Shown here piece after piece: positions 10,199-19,060 of a stretch of DNA of 19,083 nucleotides. The stretch's first letter is position 1, and each line of letters begins with the position of its first letter. This DNA comes from Gamarada debralockiae (taxonomy: Eukaryota > Ascomycota > Leotiomycetes > Helotiales > Hyphodiscaceae), in contig NXFV01001108.1 of NCBI GenBank assembly GCA_002803225.1, positions 1 to 19,083 of the forward strand. The letters run 5' to 3'. The notes below the pieces were generated by a model. That model did not search any database, was not told the DNA's origin, and worked only from the letters and a program-made list of their open reading frames with translations. The position numbers were made by a program, and so were the translations under genes.

Positions 10199-10841
10199 GT
10201 CTTAAGAACTGACAGAGCCTGGCAAGTAGTTTAAAGCCTATATTATTTCACTTTGTTTATCCAAGTAGTAGCTGTTTATTAATCAATGATTATTTACTAA
10301 GCAGTGATTGTTCCAAATCCTTAGATATTATCACGGGTTGCAAGTGATTTAATTCTATCAAAAGACCGGTTTTATTACGAGGAGGAAAGACTAAAGGAAG
10401 AAGAAGAGGAAGGATATGCCTTCCGTACAATATACATACATGAATACGCACTAAAGGCGCGTACGCAACGCGCGCTGCAATGCTTGTCACCTGACCGAGT
10501 CTCAACCCAGGGTCACGCTTCTGAACTCATCTTAAGGAACGCCCCTCTGATCATAAATTCAACGTTCCACCAAAGAATTACTCCGAGGATTTCAACAACT
10601 TTCTTTAATTCGATATATAGAAGTTCTGAAGGTTAAGTCAATCATTTCTTAGCACCTTCCGGTTGATGCTGCCGTGATACTTGTATGAGAACGATATCGT
10701 TGTCTTAGATAATCGTTCTTTCGTCTAACGCTTCTCAGCGATTAAAAGCGATTGACTTCAATGATGTTATTCTGAGCGCAGAAGCCTTATATCATGACTG
10801 CGACGATGAAGCTAAAAGTTGTAGCCGACAATCAACTTCAC
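10199..10841. other. No gene seen; flank of the transposon island
   Basis: The stretch has mixed composition. Around 10680-10720 there is a small inverted repeat (AGAACGAT 10688-10695, ATCGTTCT 10712-10719) that includes the perfect palindrome ACGATATCGT (10691-10700). A purine-rich run (GGAGGAAAG...GAAGAAGAAGAGGAAGG) lies near 10380-10413. No coding frame is convincing. Confidence 0.4.
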
Positions 10842-10859
10842 TAATCGTGGACCAACCGA

Positions 10860-10930
10860 CCCACTAATTTTTCGGCTGCGCACGTATTAGTGGGCTTCAG
10901 CAATACGGTCGTTTTTCATCAATACGGTCG
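10860..10930 (+). repeat. Subterminal hairpin and direct repeat of the pogo element
   Basis: CCCACTAAT (10860-10868) and ATTAGTGGG (10886-10894) form a perfect 9-bp stem with a 17-nt loop. CAATACGGTCG then occurs twice (10901-10911 and 10920-10930), each followed by a T-run. Such subterminal repeats next to the transposase start are typical transposase-binding or end structures, which is an inference here. Confidence 0.6.
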
Positions 10931-11615
10931 ATTTTTCAACCCTTAATTCTTAAATAATTTATAATAAATCAACAACATGACCAAATTCAATACAAAAAGA
11001 GGGGCAAATATTGCTAAGGCTATCAAGTACTACGACGAAACGCTAGGAGTCAAAAAATCGAAGGTAACAGCCAAGTTTCACGTCCCTTATCGACTCTTCA
11101 AAGCGCGTCTCGAAGGCCGTCTAATACAAAACACAAAAGGAGGAACTAACAAAGCTTTAAATGCTAATCAAGAGAATATATTATAATCATATATCGACTT
11201 CTTAATCTACTATAGGCATTAGGCCAATAAGATCTATATTAAGTTGGCTGCAAATTCTATTCTTCGTACGACTAGTGATACGCGTTAGCTAAATATATAA
11301 TAGGCGCGTCGATAGTTTAGTAGGAATAAGAAGTAGTACAAATCCCTTCGTATAAAGACATTAGTAGTAGAAAGGACGGCAGTACACAGGAGGGAGGACC
11401 TCGAAATGTACTTTAATGAGTTCAATGATATAATAATCAAGTATAGTATTAATCCCTCGGACTTGTACAATATAGACAAGACAAGGTTCCAGGTTAGGGT
11501 TATTACTAGCAGAATTATTATTATACACCTATTAACTAAGGCTGTTTACCTTGTGGATCTTGATAATCAAGAGTCCTTAACTGTAGTCAAGATAGTGTGT
11601 GCAGACAATAGTATA

Positions 11616-11837
11616 TGTCACGGGGCGAATGCAAAGTGTACAGTGCAAAAGCTCGTTTGTATTACAAGAAGAATTAGCTAAAGAAGGAAAGGGAAGAAGT
11701 GTCTGCTTCCTAGAAATTAAGGGGGTGCTGCGGCCGCTAGTGGCAGTGGCAGCGGCAGTGGCACGAACCATGCGCCTATTCACGTGACAGCGCAGGCGCT
11801 TTAGCGCCAAGCATAATATCGGGTTCAACCCGTCACA
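11616..11837 (+). mobile_element. MITE copy 1 (222 bp)
   Basis: It begins TGTCACGGGGCGAAT and ends AACCCGTCACA, so its ends are imperfect inverted repeats (TGTCACGGG against TGTGACGGG). It contains a hexamer run (four AGYGGC units, 11739-11762), a NotI-like GCGGCCGC, and a small GGCGCT-TT-AGCGCC hairpin. GTAT occurs at 11611-11614 and 11838-11841 and may be the target-site duplication; TA at 11614-11615 and 11839-11840 is an alternative. It interrupts the pogo transposase and codes for no plausible protein. Confidence 0.7.
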
Positions 11838-11841
11838 GTAT

Positions 11842-11990
11842 TATTATAGAAGTAGATAAGATATTTTATAGCAAGGCCTTCATTCGAATATCTAGAGGGA
11901 CTCGTAGCAAGAAGGGTCTTGTTTTCAAGGTTATTTTCAAAGTACTTCTCAAGTAGGATATCTCTCTTGTGGATAAGTATAAGAGGAATT
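11842..11990 (+). other. Transposase spacer between the two MITEs
   Basis: This unique stretch has no counterpart on the other side of the inverted repeat. Its plus-strand frame (IIEVDKIFYSKAFIR... KVIFKVLLK, one stop, DISLVDKYKRNY) is plausible transposase sequence joining the regions left and right of the MITEs, about 62 residues between the ADNS and NRYRSH motifs. The exact frame across each MITE junction depends on the true target duplication and could not be settled. Confidence 0.45.
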
Positions 11991-11994
11991 ATAC

Positions 11995-12216
11995 TGTGAC
12001 GGGTTGAACCCGATATTATGCTTGGCGCTAAAGCGCCTGCGCTGTCACGTGAATAGGCGCATGGTTCGTGCCACTGCCGCTGCCACTGCCACTAGCGGCC
12101 GCAGCACCCCCTTAATTTCTAGGAAGCAGATACTTCTTCCCTTTTCTTCTTTAGCTAATTCTTCTTATAATACAAACGAGCTTTTGCACTGTATACTTTG
12201 TATTCGCCCCGTGACA
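11995..12216 (-). mobile_element. MITE copy 2 (222 bp), inverted relative to copy 1
   Basis: This is the reverse complement of copy 1, with only five internal differences (at 12131, 12145, 12167, 12194 and 12201). All are C-to-T or G-to-A in this copy, and four of the five are CpA/TpG to TpA. ATAC occurs at 11991-11994 and 12218-12221, mirroring the GTAT flanks of copy 1. With copy 1 it forms an inverted repeat of about 225 bp per arm around a spacer of about 150 bp. Confidence 0.7.
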
Positions 12217-12801
12217 AATACATACAAAAAGACAAAAGGAAAGTGGCGGATATTATCTTTAATAGGTATAGAAGTCATGTTTTTGAGAGCTTCTTATTCT
12301 ACTATTAGCAATACAAAATCATTCCTTTTCAGCTCCTTCCACATAGTATACACTTACTCTAACCACTTGATATTAGTATTTTTCAACCTCTCAAGCCTTG
12401 GCATCAAATTAATTTCTAGAACATTATTTAGTATAGTAACTACAAGTACACGGAGATCGACTTCTTAAATATCTATCAAACTATTCGATACTAAACCTTT
12501 CGACCACGGACTATCAAATTAGTATAAAGGAAGGCTGGCCTAGAATTATTTAACCCTTAAGTAGTCTACGAAAAGCTAGCTATGTACTAGCAAAGCGAAA
12601 GGAAAAATACTCTAAATATAGCGCTAGAACCTCCAAAAACACTAACTACTCTTAAGCTATTCCAATGTCCTCTAACAACTACTACTCACGCAGCTCATAT
12701 AAAGTACTTAGACATGCGCCTCGATGTGATGGCTGGCACTATCACATGATGCATTTACGGCTGGAACCAGTGGACGGCCGTGCAGGGGTCGACCCTAGTA
12801 T

Positions 12802-12809
12802 TATAAAAG
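12802..12809 (+). promoter_or_regulatory. TATA box in the LTR
   Basis: TATAAAAG lies 77 bp inside the LTR and is followed by a pyrimidine-rich segment, the usual arrangement of a retroelement U3/R promoter. Confidence 0.5.
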
Positions 12810-12862
12810 TCGAGGCTTACTCTCTTCCTTTCCTTTTCTCCTCTCTTTAGCTTAGTATTCTT

Positions 12863-12868
12863 AATAAA
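12863..12868 (+). promoter_or_regulatory. AATAAA polyadenylation-type signal in the LTR
   Basis: AATAAA sits about 55 bp downstream of the TATA box and about 53 bp before the LTR end, where an R/U5 processing signal would be expected. Confidence 0.4.
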
Positions 12869-12921
12869 CTGTGATCTTTGAACTCTGCGCTTCAGACCGT
12901 TGTATTAATCCCGCCGTTATA

Positions 12922-12934
12922 TAATACTAAGCTT
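12922..12934 (+). other. Possible decayed primer-binding site
   Basis: TAATACTAAGC directly follows the LTR. Primer-binding sites normally begin TGG; two G-to-A changes would give TAA. The tRNA cannot be identified. Confidence 0.3.
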
Positions 12935-13094
12935 ACTCGACTTGGCCTATAGAGGTAATAGAATACTAATCTAGCAAAGGCCCGATATTGTCCTTAGGGC
13001 ACAATAATAGAATACTATATCTAACGTTTGATAATCTTCTCGAACTACAAAGATTTAGAGAGACTAGCTAGTAGGGCCTAGCTCTACTAATCGC

Positions 13095-13438
13095 CGATAG
13101 TTAGTCCCCCTCTACTAACTCAAAAGAAGGAAGAAGATTAGTCCCTCTCTATTGATTTAAAATAAGGAAGAGCTTATGTCCTCTATAACCTAATTAACCT
13201 TGGAGTCTAGCCCTTAACTAGAACAGACAATATTACCTTAATACTAACGAAAGAGAAAGAACTAGTCTTCTCTTATTTGATAAGGACCTCCTTGTTTAAT
13301 AGGAGACAAAATCCTTGATACTAACAAGAGCAAAAGAACTAGCCTCCTCTAGGATAAGAAGAATTAGCCCTAGTCTACTAATTTAAAACAAAGAAGACTC
13401 GATAGTTAGTCTTACTCTACTAACTTAAAAGAAGTAAG
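13095..13438 (+). repeat. 39-bp dispersed direct repeat in the leader
   Basis: CGATAGTTAGTC... GAAGGAAG at 13095-13133 recurs at 13400-13438 with 34 of 39 positions identical; three of the five differences are C-to-T. A weaker relative lies at about 13144-13171. Confidence 0.65.
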
Positions 13439-13490
13439 ATAATTGGTTTTAGTTCGCCGATTTCAAATAAGGAGAACTTACTTAGCCTCT

Positions 13491-13550
13491 ATAGCTAAAA
13501 CCCCTATTAAGCTGTCTATAATAGCTAAAACTCCTATTAAGTTGTCTATA
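13491..13550 (+). repeat. 30-bp tandem duplication
   Basis: The unit ATAGCTAAAAC(C/T)CCTATTAAG(C/T)TGTCTATA occurs twice head to tail (13491-13520 and 13521-13550). The only two differences, 13502/13532 and 13512/13542, are C in copy 1 and T in copy 2, so the copies were probably identical before RIP-type damage. Confidence 0.85.
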
Positions 13551-14199
13551 AATAATATAGGACTAAGTATAGCCGCTTTTATAGCGGACCTAGCTCGACT
13601 TGTCTATTGTAGAACAAAGGGCAAAGTACCTTACTAAGACAAAACAAAAGAGCTAGTCTTTAATATTAGTAACCTCTAATACTAGGAAGATTATCTTATT
13701 ACTATCTTAGGAGATAATACTAACTAGTATTTAGCTAACTTTAAATAGAAGATAAGAGAGGAATTACTAAAAACTATCCTTTAATAAAGGAGAATCCTTA
13801 CTTGCGGTTACTTGATCGACTATTTACAGGAATACACTAATAAATAAACTAAGTATAGTTAGAAGTTCTATATATATATTAATTACTTAACTGAGAAGAT
13901 TAATAAACTCTAAGTAATTACTAAAAGACTCTAAGAGAAAGAAAAGCTCGCTTAATAAGACGCTATAAAATAGAAGAATAAGTAGATAAATCTATAGGAA
14001 TACTAAAGGGCTATATTCAAGGAACTAGGAGGCAACTAATATTAGGGGTCTATCGCCCTATTAACTTAAATAGTCTAGACTAAGTATCTTTATTCCTACT
14101 AGTATATTGTCTGAATCTAGGATCTATCGCCCTTTACTAGGAAAGACGACTATAAGATTAATAATTAGATATTTGATATACAGAACAAATTAATATAAA

Positions 14200-15018
14200 A
14201 CTCCTTAGAATTCGATAGTAAGACTCTAAAAATCGCCTATACTACCCGACTTATTACTAGAGATACTAGGGACTTTATTTAGGACTAGCTATTACTTAGA
14301 TTAGTTAACTAGATCTTATCTATTAAGTAGATCTTTAAAATCCTTTAATAAGCCTATAGTAAAAGTAAGGAAATAAAGTGGTAGAAAGCTAAAGAAAAGT
14401 ACTATAAGTTAAAATAGAAAGATAAACTATTTCTAGTATTTTAGGCGGATTTTACCTATCTTATAACTAGGTTAAATAAATCGCTACTCGACTAATATAA
14501 TAATTTAATAGATAAGATAAGTATTAAACTCTTAAGGAGTTTAGGAGATAAGAAATTTAATAAATTAAGAGAGTTGGCTAAATAGTATATAAAATAAGAG
14601 AACTAGCTACTTTTAATTAAAAACTAATAACTCTAGGAGAACTACTAAAATAAGACTATCCGCTAGTAACTAGTCTCTTAAGTAGAATATCCTCGTCTTA
14701 GATAAATATTAAATAAAAGTAAAGATATAATACTAGCTAGTTAACCTTTAAATCCTATAGGTTATATATTGTTCTCTTGACTAAGGAAGCTTAACTATTA
14801 GGAAACTAAGAGGAGGATAGATAAGTCTAAGGAGCCTACCTACTACTACTATAATAAGACTAGGTATTAGAGGAAAGACTGCCCGGATTCAAACTAAGTT
14901 ATACTTATAGAAGAGGACTACTTAAAATTTAACTAAGAGAAGCCAAGGGATAATAATTTAGACTTATTAGACAAAGACCTCTTATCTAATGATAATAATA
15001 AGTTAGGAAAAGCCTAGC
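14200..15018 (+). pseudogene. gag remnant with CCHC zinc knuckle
   Basis: In the frame of 14232 the capsid region still reads IAYTTRLITRDTRDFI, YYKLK-KDKLF, ADFTYLITRLNKSLLD-YNNLIDKIS and LGDKKFNKLRELAK, interrupted by many TAA/TAG. A zinc knuckle C-x2-C-x4-H-x4-C lies at 14841-14882: the last Cys (TGC 14880) survives, the first two Cys positions read TAC and TAT, and the His position reads TAT, all explained by G-to-A or C-to-T. An acidic tail (IEEDYLKFN... DNNLDLLDKDLLSNDNNK) follows. Nucleic-acid binding by the packaged Gag would be its role. It is dead. Confidence 0.75.
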
Positions 15019-15099
15019 TCTAGGTATAGAGGTAGCCCTCCTAAAGTAAGATACCTACTAAGGACTAATTAATCTATTCTAACTAATTGGCAGGAACTA

Positions 15100-18000
15100 G
15101 TTTTTAGTTAAATGTAAATTATACTAAGATAATAAAAATACTCCTTTTAAAGCCTTAGTAAACTCTAGAGCGAATATATATACTTTAATTAACTAAAAGT
15201 ATATTCGTCTATTAATAAAGGCACTATAATTACTAGTATATAATTTAAAGAGGCTAATTCTCCTACGAGGCTTCGACAGATAGCCTAGTAAGGCTATCCA
15301 GGAAATACTAGAGACTAATTTAGACCTTGATAAATATATCTAACTCTAATAATATCTTCTTACTATTAAACTTAGCTCCTATAATCTAATCTTAAGAAGG
15401 AAGTAACTAGTAATATATAATATCTTACTAGACTATTAATAAAATTGCCTCTATTAGCTAAAAGACTATAAAGTAGACTAGTAAGATATAGATTATTAAG
15501 ACTAACTCTTTAATACTCTGACTAAAGTTTTAAAAAAGATAAATAATAGATATTTAGAAGAAAAGAAGAACTTACTTTTATTACTAGTAAAGGACTTTTA
15601 AATATAAAAGATTAAGTACTAACTAAGAAAAGAGGAACTAGACCTTAATACTATAGAGATAAATACTTAAAATAATAACTCTATCTATCTTATTAGGGCT
15701 ACTATATTTTAGATAAGTACTAAGGAAATAAACTATTATATTAGATTAGTGATAATTAACGAGATCAATTAAGTACTTAAGAAGTAAAGATAAAAGCTAT
15801 ACTTAAAAGCTTAACTAATTATATTACTTTAATAACTAAAGAAGATATAAGTATCTAGGTATTACGCCCTAGCTAAGGATATTATATATACTCTCAACGG
15901 AGATAAGCTAAACGCCCTTAGTAATACTATATTCTTAGATACTAGAGAACTCGAAAAGCTATAGTCCTCTCTACTATTATAGTTATATAACTTAGCTAAT
16001 ATCTTTTTAAAGAAAGCCGTAGATACTCTTCCTTAATCTTAATTATTTAACTATAAGCTATACTTTAATAGACTAGAACTATTAATAAAGACGGCCTATC
16101 TTTATAAAATAAGTACCTAAGAGCTAAAGAAAATAAGAGAATATCTAGTAGAGAATTTAAAGAAAGGATTTATTAAACTATTGAATTTCCCCTATTTGTT
16201 ATTAGTTCTATTCATTAAGAAAAAGGATAAGAGTTTATACTTTTATATTAATTATTATTAGCTAAATATCTTAATAAAAAAGGATTAATACCCTTTATCT
16301 TTTATCTTAGAGATACTTAACTAATTAGTTAAATCATTAGTATTTACTAAACTTAATATATAATACGCCTTTAATTAGATCCTTATAGAATAAGTATCTA
16401 TAGTATAGATAGTCTTCTAGATAAGGTATAGCTCTTTTAAACTAGTAGTCTTACCCTTTAGACTCTATAATAGGCTGGCTATATTTTAATAGTATATTAA
16501 TACTATTCTTATAGACTATTTAAATAACTTTTGCTTTATATATATTAATAATATATTAATCTTTTCTAAAGACAAAAGGGAATACTAATAGTACGTCTAA
16601 ATTATCCTATAAAAGCTCAGAGATACTAGATTATAAGTTAATATCTATAAATACGAGTTTAAAGTATTAAAAATGACTTTCCTAGGGTTTATAATATTAG
16701 ATTAAAGCGTCTAAGTAGACCTTATTAAAATCGCTATTATTTGTAACTAGGAGCTATTCTTAATAAGAGAAGAAGTCTAGTTGTTCCTTAGCTTTTATAA
16801 CTTTTACTAGAGGTTTATTTAAGTATATAGTTGTATCTCCTGCCTATTAAACTAGCTAACTAAGAAGAATATCCTGCCAAAGTTTATACTTAATAAGAAT
16901 TAACTAGACTCTTTTAAATAACTTAAAGTATTACTTTTATTAGCCCTAATTCTTCTTTACTTCTAGTATAACTAAGAAACCTAGCTAAAAACTAACTATT
17001 TAGACCTTGCTACTATAGAAGTACTCTCTTAAAAGTATACCTTTAATAGATAATAGTATCCCGTTATATTCTACTCTAAGGCTCTTTAAGAGATAAAGAC
17101 TTACTATAAAATTTATAATAAAGAACTTCTTATTATTATTTTAGGACTTAAAGAATAGCGGGTAGAACTCGCTAGTCTACTAAGCTTCTTAATTATTACT
17201 AACTATAAAGTATTAGAATACTTTAGAACAAAGAAGCTCTTTAATAAGTACTAAATATAATAAATAGATATACTATCTTAGTTCTATTATAAAATTACCT
17301 ACTATTTAAGTAAAGAAAATACTATTACTAATATCTTATCTTAAAAAGACAAATTAACGCTTATATAAAAGCTAGCGAAGGAAGCTAAGAAGACTAGACT
17401 AGTCTTTTTGCTAGAAGTTATTCTTACTTTAGTTAAAACTAAAGTAATAAATAAATTAAGAGTAATAGAAGAGGTCTTATAAGTTAACTATATAGACCTA
17501 AGCCTTAAATTAAAACAGACTAAAGCCTAGAAAAAAATAGATTTATAGGAGATATTAACTAGTCTACTACTCTATAATAAGAAAGTAGTTATACTAGACA
17601 GATATAATAACCTATAGACCTATCTTATATAATAAGTCTATACTACTACAGCTATAGCTTATCCTAGTAGGAATAAGACAAAGGCCTTACTTAAGAGGCT
17701 CTATTAGTAGCTAAATTAAAGTAGTAAAGTTAATTAATATATAGTAAACTACTAGGAGTACTAGAAATCCTATAAGCTAAGGGATAAGATACCTGGCCTA
17801 TTATACCTATTACTAGTCCTCTTATAAACCTAGAACGACCTTTTTATAGACTTTTATGCCCTAGGCTTAGTAAGTAAAGGATATAATAATATCTTTGTTA
17901 TAGTTAATCGACTATTTAAATAATACATTAGTCTGCCGATTACTAAGAGCATAACTACTAGGACTACTACCTTATTATTCTATCGCTACTTATAGAGGTT

Positions 18001-18912
18001 CTAGGGTTATCCCTTAATAATTACTAGTAATTAAGGTCCTTAATTTATTTTAGACTTTATAGACGAACTATCTAAGCTTACTAGGACTAAGTTAAAGCTC
18101 TTAATAGTAGAATATACTTAAACTAATAGCTAGACTAAAATCGTTAATTAAATTATTAATACCTGCTTACGTCCTTTTATTAACTACTACTAAGATAATT
18201 AAGTAGACCTTTTGCTAGCCCTCGATATAGCTAGAGCTGTATGCCTCTATAAATTTACTAGCCTATCCCTATTAATAGTCGACTATAGATACAAACCCTA
18301 TTTAGACTTTAACTAGATACTAGTAATAGAAGAGTTTCGAATACTAAGAGAGAAGCTTAATAGGGAGGAAGTATAATAATAGGTAAAGAGAATTAATAAT
18401 ATAATTATATATACTAGGACTTATATAGCAAAAGCTTAAGACTATTAAATGAAGTAAGCGAATAAGAAGCGGCGGATACTAGATTTTAGCCTAAGAGATA
18501 AGGTTTATATAATTAAAAAGACCTAGAGGACAGACTACCTATTAGATAAGTTAGACTACCTATTAGCTAGACTATTTAAGATCCTTAAGATAGTAGGATA
18601 CTTGTACTAACTCAAGCTGCTAGCCAGCTATAAGATTTAGCTAATTTTCTATATTAATAGACTTTATAAAGACTCTGATAATCCCTTATTAGGTTAAGTT
18701 AATTAAGAGCTAGATACTACTAATATAAATAGTGAACTAGAATAAGAGGTCGACTAGATCCTATTATCTTATATAAAGTATAGTAAGCTCTATTATAAGA
18801 TCGAGTAGATAAGGTAGGATATAGACAATTAATAGTACTTTATCTCTAACTTTAAGAATATAGTAATAATACTTTATAAGTTTTATAAGTAATACCTAGA
18901 TAAAGTAGGCCC
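15100..18912 (+). pseudogene. pol remnant: PR, RT, RNase H, integrase, chromodomain
   Basis: One frame (that of 15152) carries the whole polyprotein, with stops throughout. Protease: ALVNSRA at 15152-15172, where the family has D-S-G. Reverse transcriptase, about 16100-16660: ELKKIREYLVENLKKGFIK, KLNI-YAFN, VLPFRLYNRLAIF, and the YxDD box now YINN (16541-16552). RNase H, about 16980-17250: YYKIYNKELLIIILGLKE and ITNYKVLEYF. Integrase: a CxxC pair reading Y-stop-E-Y (17750-17761), LFIDFYALGL with the first catalytic Asp (17849-17851), TSN-stop-GPQF (18023 onwards) for the second Asp, and FINYY near the expected third region. Chromodomain, 18734-18912: ILLSYIKYSKLYYKIE, then YFISNFKN and DKVGP. 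A chromodomain normally steers integration to heterochromatin. Catalytic Asp codons are changed to Asn in PR, RT and IN. Confidence 0.85.
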
Positions 18913-19041
18913 CTTTATTAGATTAGAATCTTAGATTTAATATATAAAAGAAGATAAATTTAATAAAGATTATATAGATAATAATAAGCTATAGTATTAG
19001 AGCTCTTATTACTAGAGAAGAAGGAAAGTATAGCTATTTTT

Positions 19042-19060
19042 AGGGTTTTATTAAAACCCT
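19042..19060 (+). repeat. 8-bp hairpin near the window end
   Basis: AGGGTTTT (19042-19049) and AAAACCCT (19053-19060) flank a 3-nt loop. It lies downstream of the chromodomain and of a purine run (GAGAAGAAGGAAAG, 19015-19028) that could be a polypurine tract. The sequence after that run does not resemble the left LTR start. Confidence 0.4.

Larger units (their letters stand above)
10842..12724 (+). mobile_element. pogo/Fot1-type DNA transposon, RIP-damaged, 3' end cut off
   Basis: This is a Tc1/mariner-superfamily element of the pogo type, recognised from its transposase remnant. The left boundary is placed roughly, near the CGTGGACCAACCGACCC sequence that precedes structured subterminal repeats. 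The exact terminal inverted repeat cannot be confirmed because the right end is missing: the retroelement LTR begins at 12725. Two MITE copies lie inside. The right half of the transposon may continue beyond the retroelement, outside the window. Confidence 0.7.
10977..12724 (+). pseudogene. pogo-type transposase (HTH plus DDE), inactivated
   Basis: The frame starts at ATG 10977 with a psq/CENP-B-like helix-turn-helix (KRGANIAKAIKYYDE, then KSKVTAKFHVPYRLFKARLEG). It continues in the same frame, despite several TAA/TAG codons between 11184 and 11330, to SDLYNIDKTRFQVR (about 11458-11500). There the family's first DDE motif, D-E-T-G-F, now reads D-K-T-R-F. After the MITEs, from about 12222, the frame reads NRYRSHVFESFLFYY, QYKIIPFQLLPHS and LLxPLDISIFQPLKPWHQ, which is the second catalytic region; the family's DGHGSH reads NRYRSH here. 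Later come DFLNIYQTIR, TIKLV-RKAGLELFNP and a tail running straight into the LTR at 12725. The substitutions are all C-to-T or G-to-A, as RIP produces. The protein cannot be made: it has missense catalytic residues, many stops, two MITE insertions and a truncated C-terminus. Confidence 0.82.
12725..12921 (+). repeat. Left LTR of the Ty3/gypsy element
   Basis: This 197-bp segment starts TGTGATGGCTGG and ends CCGTTATA, where an original ACA end could have become ATA. It has a promoter-like TATAAAAG, a pyrimidine-rich stretch, AATAAA, and a TAATAC sequence right after it where the primer-binding site should begin. It contains many intact CpA and TpG dinucleotides. The assignment rests on layout only, since the partner LTR is outside the window. 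Confidence 0.6.
12922..14200 (+). other. Retroelement leader with degenerate repeats
   Basis: Positions 12922 to about 13800 hold no recognisable domain and are presumably the 5' untranslated leader; the gag start cannot be fixed because stops are everywhere. The leader contains repeated motifs of the form AAAGARCTAGYCT (near 13256, 13333 and 13650) and CTCTACTAACTYAAAA (near 13110 and 13416). The segment from about 13800 to 14200 may be N-terminal gag. Confidence 0.4.

Noticed and set aside
11616..12216. tRNA-derived SINE
   Set aside because: GGTTCAACCC resembles a pol III B box, but it lies at the very end of the element, and there is no A box or A-rich tail; inverted ends favour a MITE.
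11611..12221. One composite foldback element
   Set aside because: The outer flanks are GTAT and ATAC, which are not direct repeats, and each arm has its own matching flanks.
11577..12468. Two matching frames beginning MNPILCLALKRLRCH
   Set aside because: They are the same non-coding MITE sequence read from its two inverted copies; the protein similarity only reflects the DNA inverted repeat.
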